A stretch of DNA of 64,000 nt from the NCBI RefSeq assembly GCF_000204055.1, contig NW_006768769.1, positions 784,274-848,273 of the forward strand, read 5' to 3'. The notes beneath the pieces were generated by a model that was not told the origin of the DNA, did not search any database, and saw only the letters and a program-made list of their open reading frames with translations. Numbering within the stretch: position 1 is the first letter of the stretch; each line of letters begins with the position of its first letter. The stretch is from Melampsora larici-populina 98AG31. Lineage: Eukaryota; Basidiomycota; Pucciniomycetes; Pucciniales; Melampsoraceae. Below, one piece after another: positions 51,542 through 62,048 of this stretch. The position numbers and the translations under genes are program-made.

Positions 51542-52771
51542 ATGGGGTTCTGTAAATATTCAGCTGATATCAAAGTGCTCGTGGTTCGCTGGAGTCTTCG
51601 AGGACTTCCAAGATCTTTAATCCGACAGCGACTCAACAAGCAAATTTCTCGCAGATCCTTTGGCCGATGGATTGAACTCTACCACCTAACCCGTGCAGTC
51701 ATACGCGATCCCGACACCTACGAACGCCGTGGTCGGCGCCAGCACTTGAATGCCACGGATCGTAGATTCATGGAAGAATTGGTTCTCGACCAGCCATCCC
51801 TTTTCCTCGACGAGATTCAAGAAAAGCTTTACAATGCGCATGGGAAGATGCCTTCCATAAGTACTGTTCACCTCGAACTTCAGAGCCGCCTTATGATAAG
51901 CTTGAAGAAGGCCTGTGTCAGTAACACTCGGAAATCCTTGATGCCAAAGTTGAAATGGATGCGCGATATGATGGGCTATCCGTCCAATTTCTTGGTGTTT
52001 ACAGGTCAGTCCAATATCACTTTTCATCTCATATTTTCTTGCAATCTTGTATTGAAATCCTCTGTTGTCTCACTGGTTGCAGACAAGAGCGCAGTCTGTG
52101 GGAGGGATCTGCTACGAAAACGTCAGCGAAGCAAGATTGGAGTCCGCACTACTCGCAAGGTTCCTAAGATGCATCAAGGTCGATATTCACTCCTTCCAGC
52201 CATCACTTATGATGGCTTGCTGGCTCTTTCAGTTCTTGAGGGGCCGGTGAACCGGAAGCAATTCGAGAAATTTTTGAAGTATAGCTTAGTTTGTCATTGT
52301 ACCTCTACTTCAATACCCATTACTCCACACTGAGATCATTTCAATGTACAGCTTCCTCGCATGAATCGATTTCCAGCAGACAATAGTGTCTTAGTACTGG
52401 ACAATGCCTCAATTCATTGTGGTGGATCAATTGCTGAGCTCTGTCGTAAGAAAGGTGTGTCTGATCTCATCATCTTTCCTCTGTCGTGTTTCCAAATCGC
52501 TAATTCGAGCGGGACAATTTCAACTTTAGGTATTCTTCTTTGTTACTTACCACCATACTGTCCTGAGTTGAATCCGATTGAACTTGGATTCAACGCCTTC
52601 AAATTTGACCTTCGACGATCACAAGTACTGGCTACCAGGACTAATCCGATTGGACCAATACGAAGGGCTGCTCATAAGACATTTGGCCCCAAATTATTAC
52701 CTAAGTTGTACCACCATTGTGGTTATCGCACATTCGATGAAGTCCTCAATCGTAGAATGGGTCACATATGA
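51542..52771 (+). CDS. Tc1/mariner-IS630 (DD34E) transposase
   Basis: Cut-and-paste transposase that nicks at the inverted repeats and targets TA. Exons 51542-52004, 52083-52288, 52352-52454 and 52530-52771; 1014 nt, 337 aa; an upstream in-frame ATG at 51416 is an alternative. The N-terminal half has a helix-turn-helix-like region (VLVVRWSLRGL, then LIRQRLNKQISRRSFGRW) for repeat binding. Catalytic Asp 1 is created by splicing (FT-D-KSAVCGRDLL; family usual DE-SAV). Asp 2 is in VLVLDNASIH, and Glu in PYCPELNPIE. With intron 3 removed, 34 residues separate Asp 2 and Glu, the DD34E spacing; retaining that intron would add 25 residues. All catalytic residues are intact and no frame break is seen, so it may be active or only recently silent. 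Confidence 0.88.
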
Positions 52772-53844
52772 CTGATTTCGGCCAATGAGGTATTTGCATT
52801 ATCCTATCTGTAGTTTTCGAGTTTCTTGGCTCATCTATTCAATTTCTTTCAAATCATCAAAATCAATCTTATCAATCTTTTCTTCGAGCGATTTGTTCTC
52901 AAGCGTCTTCGGTGCAACTAAACTTCAAATCGATCAGCATCAGACCAACAAGTTGAAGATTACATCTCTTCTACATCTCCCAATCAAATCGAGTCCACCC
53001 AAAGTCTTCAATTCCTCAACTTATCAAATCAAATCGGATATTCAGTTTCAAATCATCATTCAATACAAGAAACTATAGAACCAAATCAGATTGATTCAAT
53101 GGATGAATAATCAATCCTTCATTATCAAATCATCATTCAAAACAAGAAACTACATATCAAACCAAATCAGATTGATTCATTTGATAGATCTAGATCAAAT
53201 CAGTTTTTCATTATCAATCATCATTTAATTCAAGAAACTATTGAACGGAATTAGATAGATCCAATGGGTAGATTTAGTTTTATTTATAATTCTTGTAATA
53301 GAAGGATGATGGTCTTCTGGAGGAGACGATCGATTGAAATCTAAGATGAACTGTTCTCTGTTTCGGCTGAGCCCGAATATACATAAGAGACAAGATTAGG
53401 TGGATCTTGAGATGATCAAATGGGCCACGAGCACCATGTCACTCTTAAATCGATCGATCCTAGGAGATTCAAATGGTCTAAAAACACACTTCCTTGTTTT
53501 GTTGAGTGTGATGTAAGAAAGATAAGATTGAGCTAAAAAGTTCCCTCGATCCTGGGACAAACAAAAGACACATTGTGTCAAACCCAGAGCGAATCTCCAT
53601 GTCTCCAATTCATCGAGATCCGGCTTAATCTGACGCTCGATCATCTGAGGCTACTGGGCTTTGGGAGGGGATCAGATTGACCAGGATCGAGCTAAAGTGT
53701 TAGCTCGATCTTACTCTAGACAAAAGACACTCCATTTCTACGCCAGGGGGGCGATCTGTGTCTTCAAAAATCTCGAGCTTAGTTTGAAGCTCGATCATGC
53801 AAACTGACCTTACTTTGTATGGAAGGGGCACAGTACCATAATTC
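52772..53844. other. non-coding centre of the nested element
   Basis: About 1 kb between the convergent genes. It contains the tandem repeats at 53045-53285 and several GAGCTAAA(A/G)-GTT(A/C) words with a GATCGAGC core around 53530-53810, but no gene. Confidence 0.5.
53045..53285. repeat. three tandem copies of an 80-90 bp unit
   Basis: Each copy has ATCATCATTCAA, then CAAGAAACTA, then AATCAGATTGATTCA, then CATTATCAA. The third copy is diverged. Confidence 0.75.
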
Positions 53845-55732
53845 TTAATAAACATCATGATTGTATTTCTTTTCAAAGTTTAAATTTGATATACCCACTG
53901 ATAACAATGATGGGGGGTTAAAATCCGCATAAGGCAGCATAGAGCGATCAGTTAACAAATGTTTTTGCCTGGATTTCCGAGCGGAATAGAGCGAGCAGTT
54001 AAAAATTGAAGTTCGCCTTGATTTCGGAGCAGCCCTTCTTTCACGCTTCATATTACTTATATGCTTATGAGCATCTCCATACAGCATAGTTATTGAAGCC
54101 TTAGACAATCCCTGTTGAGCTAGATCTTCTCGACATAAGTGTGTCTCTGTGATCATTCTATGGTCGGTAATTTCTGCATCTTTTAAGATCTTGCGAAGGT
54201 GCTGCTTTCTGTCATCTGGTAATGTGCAGAACTTGAGGAATCCTTCTGTTCCATTTTCAGCAAAGGGATCATATGCAAAAGGAGGTGATGACGACACATG
54301 AGTAGAATCTTCAGGTGTATTCTTTCGTTTACGAGGAGTGCATGGGGTAATTGGTGGTTCGACATCGCCAGCTGGTTGCTTTTGAGGTGATCGTACCGCT
54401 TCCCCGATGGCCCCTGCGAGTCCGACCACGAGTTGAGTTATAGCGGCAGGGGTGAAGCTGTTAACATCAGGAGTTTCACTCGATGAAGTGAGAGTTTTGT
54501 TTTTGGCTTTCTTGCTGAGGTTGTATTTGAAATGGGCGGGAGGAGTATCTATGTCAACCTCATCTTTGTGCTGGCCAATGAAACACCTAAACGTCAGCTT
54601 ACATAGATAATAAACAATGGTGTTGGGCTCACTCGTAGCTTAGCCCAGTCTTCTGCTTTTTCAAGCGTCAAAACAAAGTAATGAGTCGAATCGGTTGGAT
54701 CTGTCACAATCGGACACCTTTTGTGGTAGCGGCCATCCATCTTGTGGTGGTCAAGAAGGTCACTGCAAACTGGTTCTCCCGATGACCAGCGGTTTGTTGT
54801 GTGTCGTCTGATCCACGTTCGGACTTGGATTGGAGATCATATAAAAAGACATCAGTCCAGTTTGATGACAAGGGTTAGCAGACAGACAATCTCACCTCTT
54901 CGGTGTCAGACAAATCCCTATCAAGTCCTTTGTTCACGCTGAAGCTGTGTCATGCGCTCAGCTGAAGCAGNNNNNNNNNNNNNNNNNNNNNNNNNNNNNN
55001 NNNNNNNNNNNNNNNNNNNNNNNNNNNNNNNNNNNNNNNNNNNNNNNNNNNNNNNNNNNNNNNNNNNNNNCTTGATCAGATGGGACGGACTCACTTTTCA
55101 GCTTGAGCTTTGACCTTGTTTGGATGAGGTGCAACATAGGTGATCCTAGACTCCCAACCGGGAAACACAGCATTGCCTTCTTCAACCCATTGTTGGACCT
55201 TGGCTTCGCTTAACTGCTTTCGAGCCTTCAAAGTCTTTGGGAAATCAGGATGTGATTTGATATACCAAGTCCACACACCAGGATTCTTCTTGCTGTTTGA
55301 TGAAAGCTTGATCAATCTTTCAAGTGACTGCTTATCGTCCTTGGCAAATTCAGCACACTTTGCTTTGAGTTTCTCCAAATCAAATTGATCCGCCCTCCAA
55401 GGAACCACACAGTCAGAGCAAGAGATCTGTGAAAACCCTGACTTGACCGTCTTGCAAGGAACCCAAAATTCACAGTCAAAGTTGAAGGTATATTCGGTGT
55501 CGTCTTGATTGTCTTGTTCATTGTTGATACTTGGTTGAGGGCTCTGTAAGATGTGGAATAGACAAAGGTGAGTATATTGGATAATATACACAATAGGTGA
55601 ATAGCTTGAAAACATCACCTGAGCAGTATCAGATTCCGGGGAATCAACATTGACACCTTCATTGACCAATGGATTGGATGGGGAAGAATAATCAAGAAAG
55701 ATTGGGTTGACGTGCTGGTGCTTTGATTTCAT
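53845..55732 (-). CDS. second gene of the nested transposon, function unknown
   Basis: A minus-strand gene starting at ATG 55732, with exons 55619-55732, 55095-55543 and more to the left; the scaffold gap falls inside it, so it cannot be fully read. Sequence visible: an acidic Asn/Asp-rich start; FNFDCEFWVPCKTVKSGF followed by QISCSDCVVPW, a cysteine set (C-x5-C, C-x2-C) that might bind zinc; a Trp/Lys-rich stretch (NPGVWTWYIKSHPDF); after the gap, CSDLLDHHKMDGRYHKRCP; HYFVLTLEKAEDWAKLR; a basic stretch (CTPRKRKNTPE); and near the end a helical module (HLRKILKDAEITDHRM, then DLAQQGLSKASITMLYGDAHKH) that looks SAM-like. Splicing beyond the gap fits GT-AG at about 54570-54640. I match no known family; a DNA-binding accessory protein is inference. 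Placed in the element with its own inverted repeats, so carried by it. Confidence 0.6.
54971..55070. other. assembly gap of 100 N
   Basis: Unknown sequence of unknown true length. It interrupts the second gene of the nested transposon. Confidence 1.
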
Positions 55733-55836
55733 ATTTCAAGAGTGCTGAAAAAGATTAGGTAGGATGGATTCGTGAATATGTGGACAGTAGTAACCCACCC
55801 AAGAGGATCATCTGGACTGCGGATGCTCAGCTTCCA

Positions 55837-55922
55837 CACCCACCGCAGTGACTGCGGCGAAATTCTGGGCTACATTTGTTTTTATTTTATTTCAACCCGG
55901 GCTTCCTTTTTAGCAAAAGTAA
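55837..55922. repeat. inverted repeat, right, of nested Tc1/mariner element
   Basis: Reverse complement of 51329-51414. It is followed by the TA duplication at 55923-55924, after which the MULE left repeat resumes. Confidence 0.9.
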
Positions 55923-55924
55923 TA

Positions 55925-56215
55925 AAAACGTTCGAGTGTAAAAATGCATGTCACCATGGGTCATATGTAATTTTACACACGAAGTCGCCCAAATTCTAGT
56001 GTGCAAAAGGATAATGTGCAAAGCTACGAGTGTAAAAATGTACTGTACCCGCCCCGAAGTAGAATTTTACACTTCATATTTTACATACCTTATCGTAGGT
56101 AAAAAATTGAGGGTGTAAAAATGAATTTAGACCGGGGAACCTCCATTTTTGCACTCCAGGACCTTACACACCATAAGGAGTCAAATTGTCCGCAGTGCAA
56201 AAATCGAAAAGTATA
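55925..56215. repeat. MULE left terminal inverted repeat, inner part
   Basis: Matches 61545-61840 in reverse complement. Shared words include AAAAATGCATGTCAC, GGCCCCGAAGTAGAATTTTAC (left copy GCCCCGAAGTAGAATTTTAC), TTTTACATACCT, GTAGGTAAAAAA and TGAGGGTGTAAAA. At least ten TTTTACAC-like words occur in both orientations. Confidence 0.88.
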
Positions 56216-56628
56216 CCCTGAACATGCAATTTTACACGCTTCCAAGTGTCAAAATTTTTTCAACTTAGAGAAAATTCAAATGAAAAGCCAAATGACGTAT
56301 GGCACCAAAAGACGTATGGTACACGCGGCGCTAGGCGCCCATGTGCCCTATCTCAACCTGCTCATTGTGTGGCTCAGAAAGTTTCTCTCAATAGCATAAG
56401 CTATTCTCAAAGTCCACCACTTAATTGGCCAATGTGCTTTACATCCAGCCCGCCATCCAAAACCAAAGAAACACATTGAGAGGAAAAAAAAAACCGACTC
56501 CTGTGCTTACCTTCACATTCATTGTCATCAGGAAGAAATTTGTTCATCCAAACATGTATAAGGATAAGTATAAGTATAATGAGTAAGAAACATAACAAAG
56601 ATTATAACAAATATTACATGATCTTGTT

Positions 56629-59600
56629 TCATTTTTTCTTTCTCCCTTTAGTTGCCTTAGGGACGACCTGGACCTTCTCCCCCTCCTCCACAACATCTTC
56701 TTCCTTGACCACGTCCAAACCCCTCTTACCTTTCGCGGCCTTCTTCTTTGCCTTCGCCTTTGGAGGAGACGGAGACTGTGATTTCTGGCGCTTGTTCAAA
56801 CGCAGGCGGACACTCAACGGTCCCTTCACGCAGCCTTTCGTCAATTCGGGCTGGGAGGCGGGCACCGTGCTATCCTCCCCCTCCTCCTCCTCGCGTCTCA
56901 TCACTGTGGGAGGAGCTGAAGACAAAGGACCTGAGAAACAAGGCCAAGATATCAATATGATATCAATCAACTAATGTAGAATTGAGAAAAAGCTTACACT
57001 TCTCAGCGCGCTTGAATGCCTCTTTCGCTTTATCAATTTGCAAACCCGCATGAGAGCCCACGGGTTGACTTAGTTTGAATGGCTCCAGTTCATCAACAGC
57101 TGGAGATGCTGGACCATGCGAACAATATGTGAGTTTCATTGTCTCATAAATCGAACAGATTCTATTCAAACTCACCTGCTGATGTAAAGGCAAGCTTGGC
57201 AGCATTCACCGGGGGCTGACTTTGGACCTTCCCGCTGGTCACCGTACGCAAGGGCGGTTCAATCAAGGGCGGTTCAAATAGGGCTGGTAAGTCTTCTTCG
57301 ATGTCCTCGACGTCTTCCAACTCCTGTCGCGAAAGGAAAGGTAAATCCCCCTGGGCATCAGGATTCTTCGAGCTGATCTTGGCTATGCCAAGGTCAATGA
57401 TCTTCTGTTCGCTTGGCATAGGTTTGCGAGAATATATAAGCCAACTCGTTGAAGGTTGTGGCCCCGCAATTAACGAGAGTTCTCGACCGAGAAGCTGAGC
57501 ACGGCCGTCGTCTTTGCGATCGTCGAAGAACCAAACTCCCCGGACACCATCCACATGCCTCACCACCTTGCTCCAGTAATGGTGGTACCCCCAGAAACCC
57601 CTTGACACGATTTCGTACGAGACACCATTGAGAACCAAACTCTCAGGCCAATTCATTTCCCCCATGAAGCTGATACGATCGTCTTCGGTGAGGCCAGCCA
57701 CACCTCGAAGATGGAAGTACACATTCATCGGCTGTTCTGTAAAATCGAGACGGCACCGTTCGTACAAGCGAGGTATGTCGTCCGTTTCGCCCATGGTTAA
57801 CTCGTCAGTCCCGTCATTCGCTTCAGCCGACGTCGAATGTTGAGTATGGTCTGTGCGGCACGTGGTGCAGCATCGGAGGTTCTTGCCGAAGAGTCCTTCG
57901 GTGCTCCAAAGCGTGATCAGCTGGGCCACTTGGTCGTATCGCAGGTTAGCGTCATGAAACAGATTATTGGTGATTGACACCGTGGTTCTAACAGCGGTCT
58001 CGTTCTCTTCGTGCAAGGCGAAAGCGGAACATTGGTAGTCTCTTACAAATTTGTAAGCAAATTGGCGTCCGGCAGAGGTAGGACGGTTGCGTTTCGCCAT
58101 GAGGAGATACTCCATGAACAAGTCGGCCGAACAGAACAAGTCGGTTACAAAGGAGTCAGGCGAAATGTTCTGAACGGCACTTTGAACTGATTTGAGGCCA
58201 CGAGTAAGAACGGACTTGATGTGCACGGAGCTATGCAACTCGGCTGAAAGTCTAGACGAGTAATGTTGGATTAATTTGGAAGCGATGTCCTTACCCTTGC
58301 CCTTGGACCCCACAATCCACAGAGGCGAGAAGGTGGGATACAATGCCTCCAAGGTGGATGTTTCCCAACATCGATTGAGCTTTCCAGGTTCCGTCCCGGC
58401 CGAGTAAGACTGGTAAGACGAATGTGGATCCCGGTTTACGTTTGTTGATCCAGCGGGGCGACCAAGTTTCTTAGGGCGAATCAAAGCATCTGTGGTATCA
58501 GGAGGACGACCGTCGTTCACCTCTGGCCGGCAACGAGTCCGTTCTTTTGACCATCCCATTGTTTCGACCACCGATTCCCAGCTGTTACCATACTTGACAG
58601 AGATGCCTCGAAGAACGTTGTTGAAGTCCCTTTTGAGGGATTCGGCGAAAAGTAGCAATTGGATGAATCCCTGGATGATGGTACAGTGACCGGATCTGTA
58701 ACATTGAGGGGCTTTGCGTTAGTATAGATGGGTAGGCAGGATTCCGCAAAGTTCAATCTTACGTTAATATGTAATACTGTCGATGCATGGACTCTTGTCC
58801 GTTCGTAGTGTCCGGATAATCTTGCGTGTCGTCATCGTCAGGTAGAGGAGGATCATCCATGGGGAGACGGTCTCAAGCGCAGAACAACATGCTGTGAATA
58901 TCAGCCGTGTTCCACCAATCGATCCAAGGCTTCGCTTTAGGAAACAGTCGTGCGATTTGGCCAAACTTCTCAATGAGGGTGAGGTTGCCAGGTTGATTCG
59001 GTTCGAGAAGATCGAGAGCCAGGCGTTCGAACTCGCCCTACGCAGACGCAGACCCCCGTAAGGCTTCATGAAGGCTGAGGCTGTGGATGATCATGAAGCC
59101 TCAACTACTCACCACACGACTCGCGTCCACCACATTGTGATTCTTCTTGATGCGAGTGATTGACTGGCGGTAGTGCTCGTGGCAGCCTTTGAGTTTGCTC
59201 AGAGCTTTCGCAGGGTCGTGTTCTTGAAATATGTCCATGTAGGCCGAGACAAATCCTTTCTTTTGGGCAGTGGAAAAGTCAACTACCTGTTGGACCAGTA
59301 GATCGCGCTCGTGGTAAGTAAGGTCGGCGGCTTGAATTTGTTGCAAGAGAGTCAAGAAGTGAGCTCGGTAGTGGCTTTCCTCGAGGCCCCACATCCACGT
59401 CAGTTGGATTGGAATCCACCGGTGGAGGATCTCGCTATACATGGAAGTCGTAAGCAGATAACCATGATGAAAGAATCGATAAGTAACATCAGACAGGAGA
59501 CCACCCGCATACACCTTCCCGGAGGCGTCCCGTCAAACGAGTTGTTCAGCCATCCAATTGGTCTGGAAGGTTATGTGGACGTTTGAGCCAAGAAGGGAGG

Positions 59601-60759
59601 TTGATATGAGCCGGAGACCGTGACTGATTTCAAACAACGAATCAGTCACGTCAGCATGGTGCATGCATGAGGCAAGTGAGGAGTTTCGGGTACTTACTTG
59701 CCCCAATGCATTAGGTCCATAATTAGCCGGTCCCCGCCGCCTTTACTTTCCTTTTCCGGGATGAGACCTTTTTCGACCAAAACCTTTCGACGTAAGTATG
59801 CTAAACGGCCGCCGTTAGCGAAGGCTGGATGAATATCGACGACCGGAGGGGTAATGGTCTGGCCGGCGCCAGCCTGCCCAACCTGAACCAAACATCAAGC
59901 AGGTCAGTCTCTAGATCGAGGTAAAGGTCGCTCGAAAAAGTGGGGGCACTTACTTTCAGAACCAAAGGCCCCGCCTTCGGGTTCTTGACCACCTCTTGAG
60001 TGAGGTCGAGCATCGCCAAGGGGTTGGCCTTCTTCGAGGCAGGCCAGGGGTGCGCGTGGAATCCAGAATGACAAAGGACACCCCACCCAGTGTCCTTCTG
60101 AATGTCGATTCGGCAGATCGTGCCTGGACATTGAGTCCAAATATGAGTCCCGCTGCACTCGACTGCTGGGCACACAGGATTCCTAGGTATCGGTGAGAAG
60201 ACAAAGAAAAAGGTCAGTGCCGTTTCAAGAGAGAGAAGAATCTTGAAACAAAATGCTGAAACTTGAAACGAAATACAAACTCTTTGATGTATTCGGCGGC
60301 CTTCCCTTCAGCTGTTGGTGGAGGCGCCGCGTACGCACAAAAGTCGTCGTCACAGCGGAGGACGCCAAGGCAGGCATACCAAATGGTTTTCCAAGGACCA
60401 TCCTTGATGCCTTTTGTCTTTTGCGTGTGAGTGTAGGCGACATGCCCAAAATTGGTGATGTTGACATGAGGCTCTCGAACGAAGACCGTGTCGCCATTTG
60501 GGTAAAGAGGATAGCCTTGAGGATCCCGAGTGGTTCCGTGATCAATGTAAGTGACCAGTTCACCCGACGCTGGAACCAGTAACTTGAACTTCTTGCCAGT
60601 TTTCTTGGGAGGACGTCGCTTCAATTTCGTAGGGCTGGGTGGAGGAGTTTCGGAAACATGTGTGACCGACGTAGTCGTCTGAGCATCGCTTTGAGTTGGG
60701 AGAGGTATCACCTCATCTGGTTCAGGGGTGACAGAACGCGGGCTTGGAATATCAGACAT
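56629..60759 (-). pseudogene. MULE transposase fused to GCM-like zinc cluster and C19-like peptidase
   Basis: Complement of exons 56629-56930, 56998-57108, 57176-58695, 58763-59037, 59113-59623, 59698-59882, 59954-60182 and 60281-60759: exactly 1204 codons, all introns GT-AG (67-98 bp). Residues 130-204 form a WRKY-GCM1-like zinc cluster (Cys130, 136, 141, 164, 169, 178, 183, 197, His198/202/204, ending GFHAHPWP). Residues about 237-560 are the MULE transposase core: MHWG-N, Asp343 in SDVTYRFF, Asp413 in VVDFSTAQKKGF, GCHEHY, KPWIDWWNTADIHSMLF, and TTNGQESMHR. Residues about 636-643 are AT-hook-like (KLGRPAGS). From 665, LNRCWETSTLEALY (Cys669) and GYHHYWSKVV (His931/932) with VWFFDD (Asp952) match the Cys and His boxes of ubiquitin-protease-like C19 peptidases. 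A Lys-rich tail ends it. Two in-frame TGA codons (59533-59535, residue 328; 58873-58875, residue 523) break it. The peptidase call is inference from motifs. Confidence 0.85.
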
Positions 60760-61544
60760 GATGACTTGAGTTTCCGAAAAAGATTCAGATGATGAAAAGG
60801 TGAGGTAGTGGTAGAGATAGTAGAACGATAAGAACTGGTCTAAGGGATATAATTGATCAAAATGAGATAATTTTGAAAATTGATAAGAACGGAACAATTG
60901 AAGAACTTGATGGCAGTTGAACACCGAGATGGGTCTACTGTCAGGGTCATACGATTGAGGAGGAACAGCAAGAGACGATAACATGAATCTGGCCATGTCG
61001 AAAGGGGTAATTGGTTGGGGTGAGCCTTCGTGAAGGCCAGGGGCCGTACGCAGGATGACCAGGGACATTGTGCGTTCGGCGAGAGCTGTCAAGCCAATTG
61101 AGCCTTCTGAGAGTGACTGGTGGGTAAGAACGGAAAGAAAGGAGGCCATCAAGAATCGCGAGATGGTGAGCTGGTCTTATAGATGAGCTCGTAGGTTGGT
61201 TATCAGACGGAAGGGTGTAATCGACGTTCGTGAGTGACGTTGTTGGTGGACGTGGGCAAGGGCATTTGTCGGTAGGGAGGTAGGGTTTGCCGTAAGGTTT
61301 GCGTGTGGTGGTATGTTGACTGGTGGTTAGAAAGGAACTGGGCGATGATATCGAGGTATCATCGCGCTTGAGGGTTTGGTTGAGGATAGTTGGTTGGCCG
61401 ATGAAGGCCTACATGGAGCCTGCAGGTAGGTGATTGAAACCTTCGGTTATGCCGTGACCGCCGTTGCCGAATCGGAATGTAAATGTTTGAAAATCCATAG
61501 GGTGCAAAAGTACACATAGGTGGGGGCCACTCGGAAAAAAACAC

Positions 61545-61863
61545 TCCGAGGGTTTACATCCAACTAGGAGTGTGAGAACCCTGGAATGTAAAATTGGGGT
61601 TTTGGCCCCGGTACAGAGTTTTACACCCTCATTTTTTTACCTACAATGAGGTATGTAAAAAGTCGGGTGTAAAATTCTACTTCGGGGCCGGGAACGTGCA
61701 GTTTTACACTCCGCGTTTTACACGTTAGGATTTTACACACTGAATTTTGGGCGGGTTGATGTGTAAAATTGCGTTTCACCGGGTGTGACATGCATTTTTG
61801 CACACAATCACATTTACACTCCAAAAGGAGTGTAAATCGTGGTGTGTAAAAATCTATTGACCC
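61545..61863. repeat. MULE right terminal inverted repeat
   Basis: Reverse-complement partner of 51280-51328 plus 55925-56215, with similarity fading inward of about 61560. It probably contains the transposase promoter, since the coding region starts 1.1 kb inside it on this side. Confidence 0.85.
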
Positions 61864-61872
61864 TTTTTTAAA
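61864..61872. repeat. 9-bp target-site duplication, right
   Basis: TTTTTTAAA, identical to 51271-51279. Confidence 0.85.
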
Positions 61873-62048
61873 AGCTCGTCCAAAGTTGCCCGCAAAACTC
61901 CAAACTCAACTACAGTCAAACCCCTCTAAAGCCATACCCCTCGGTGGAAAGGGAAATGTATGGCTACAGAGGGGTTATGTCTTTGTTGGGGAACCTCTCT
62001 ATAGACATACATTCATGAGATGTAATACCCTATAGAAAAATGGCTATA

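Larger units (their letters stand above)
51329..55922. mobile_element. Tc1/mariner-type transposon nested in the MULE repeat, 4.6 kb
   Basis: Begins TTACTTTTGCTAAAAAGG and ends with its reverse complement, flanked by TA on both sides (51327-51328 and 55923-55924). The inverted repeats are about 86 bp (51329-51414 and 55837-55922) with few differences, both including CCGGGTTGAAATAAAAT and AATTTCGCCGCAGTCACTGC. The plus strand carries a DD34E transposase; the minus strand carries a second gene, so the two converge on a central non-coding stretch of about 1 kb. Typical Tc1/mariner elements are 1.3-2.4 kb with one gene, so the size and extra gene are unusual. A 100-N gap lies inside the second gene. 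Confidence 0.92.
51280..61863 (-). mobile_element. MULE-type DNA transposon, 10.6 kb including a nested element
   Basis: Ends are GGGTTACGAGATTTTTACAC (left) and, read inwards on the other strand, GGGTCAATAGATTTTTACAC (right). A perfect 9-bp duplication flanks them. Removing the nested transposon (51329-55922) and one TA restores an element of about 5.99 kb with inverted repeats of about 300-350 bp, similar but partly degenerate inwards. Both repeats are crowded with TTTTACAC/GTGTAAAA words. A 9-bp duplication, long inverted repeats and a transposase core with D...D-F-S identify the MULE superfamily. It encodes one large minus-strand gene (56629-60759) with promoter presumably in or near the right repeat. 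Left repeat segments: 51280-51328 and 55925 to about 56215; right repeat about 61545-61863. Confidence 0.92.

Noticed and set aside
55837..56046. A Tc1 element ending at the TACTGTA near 56040, pairing with TACAGTCG at 51263
   Set aside because: The TA-flanked 86-bp inverted repeats (51329 and 55922) and the rejoined MULE arm explain the region better; the TACAGT/ACTGTA match is only a few bases.
56522..56974. Plus-strand 150-residue frame over the MULE gene's last exons
   Set aside because: It is the antisense shadow of the spliced minus-strand exons, which give a frame-consistent 1204-codon model.
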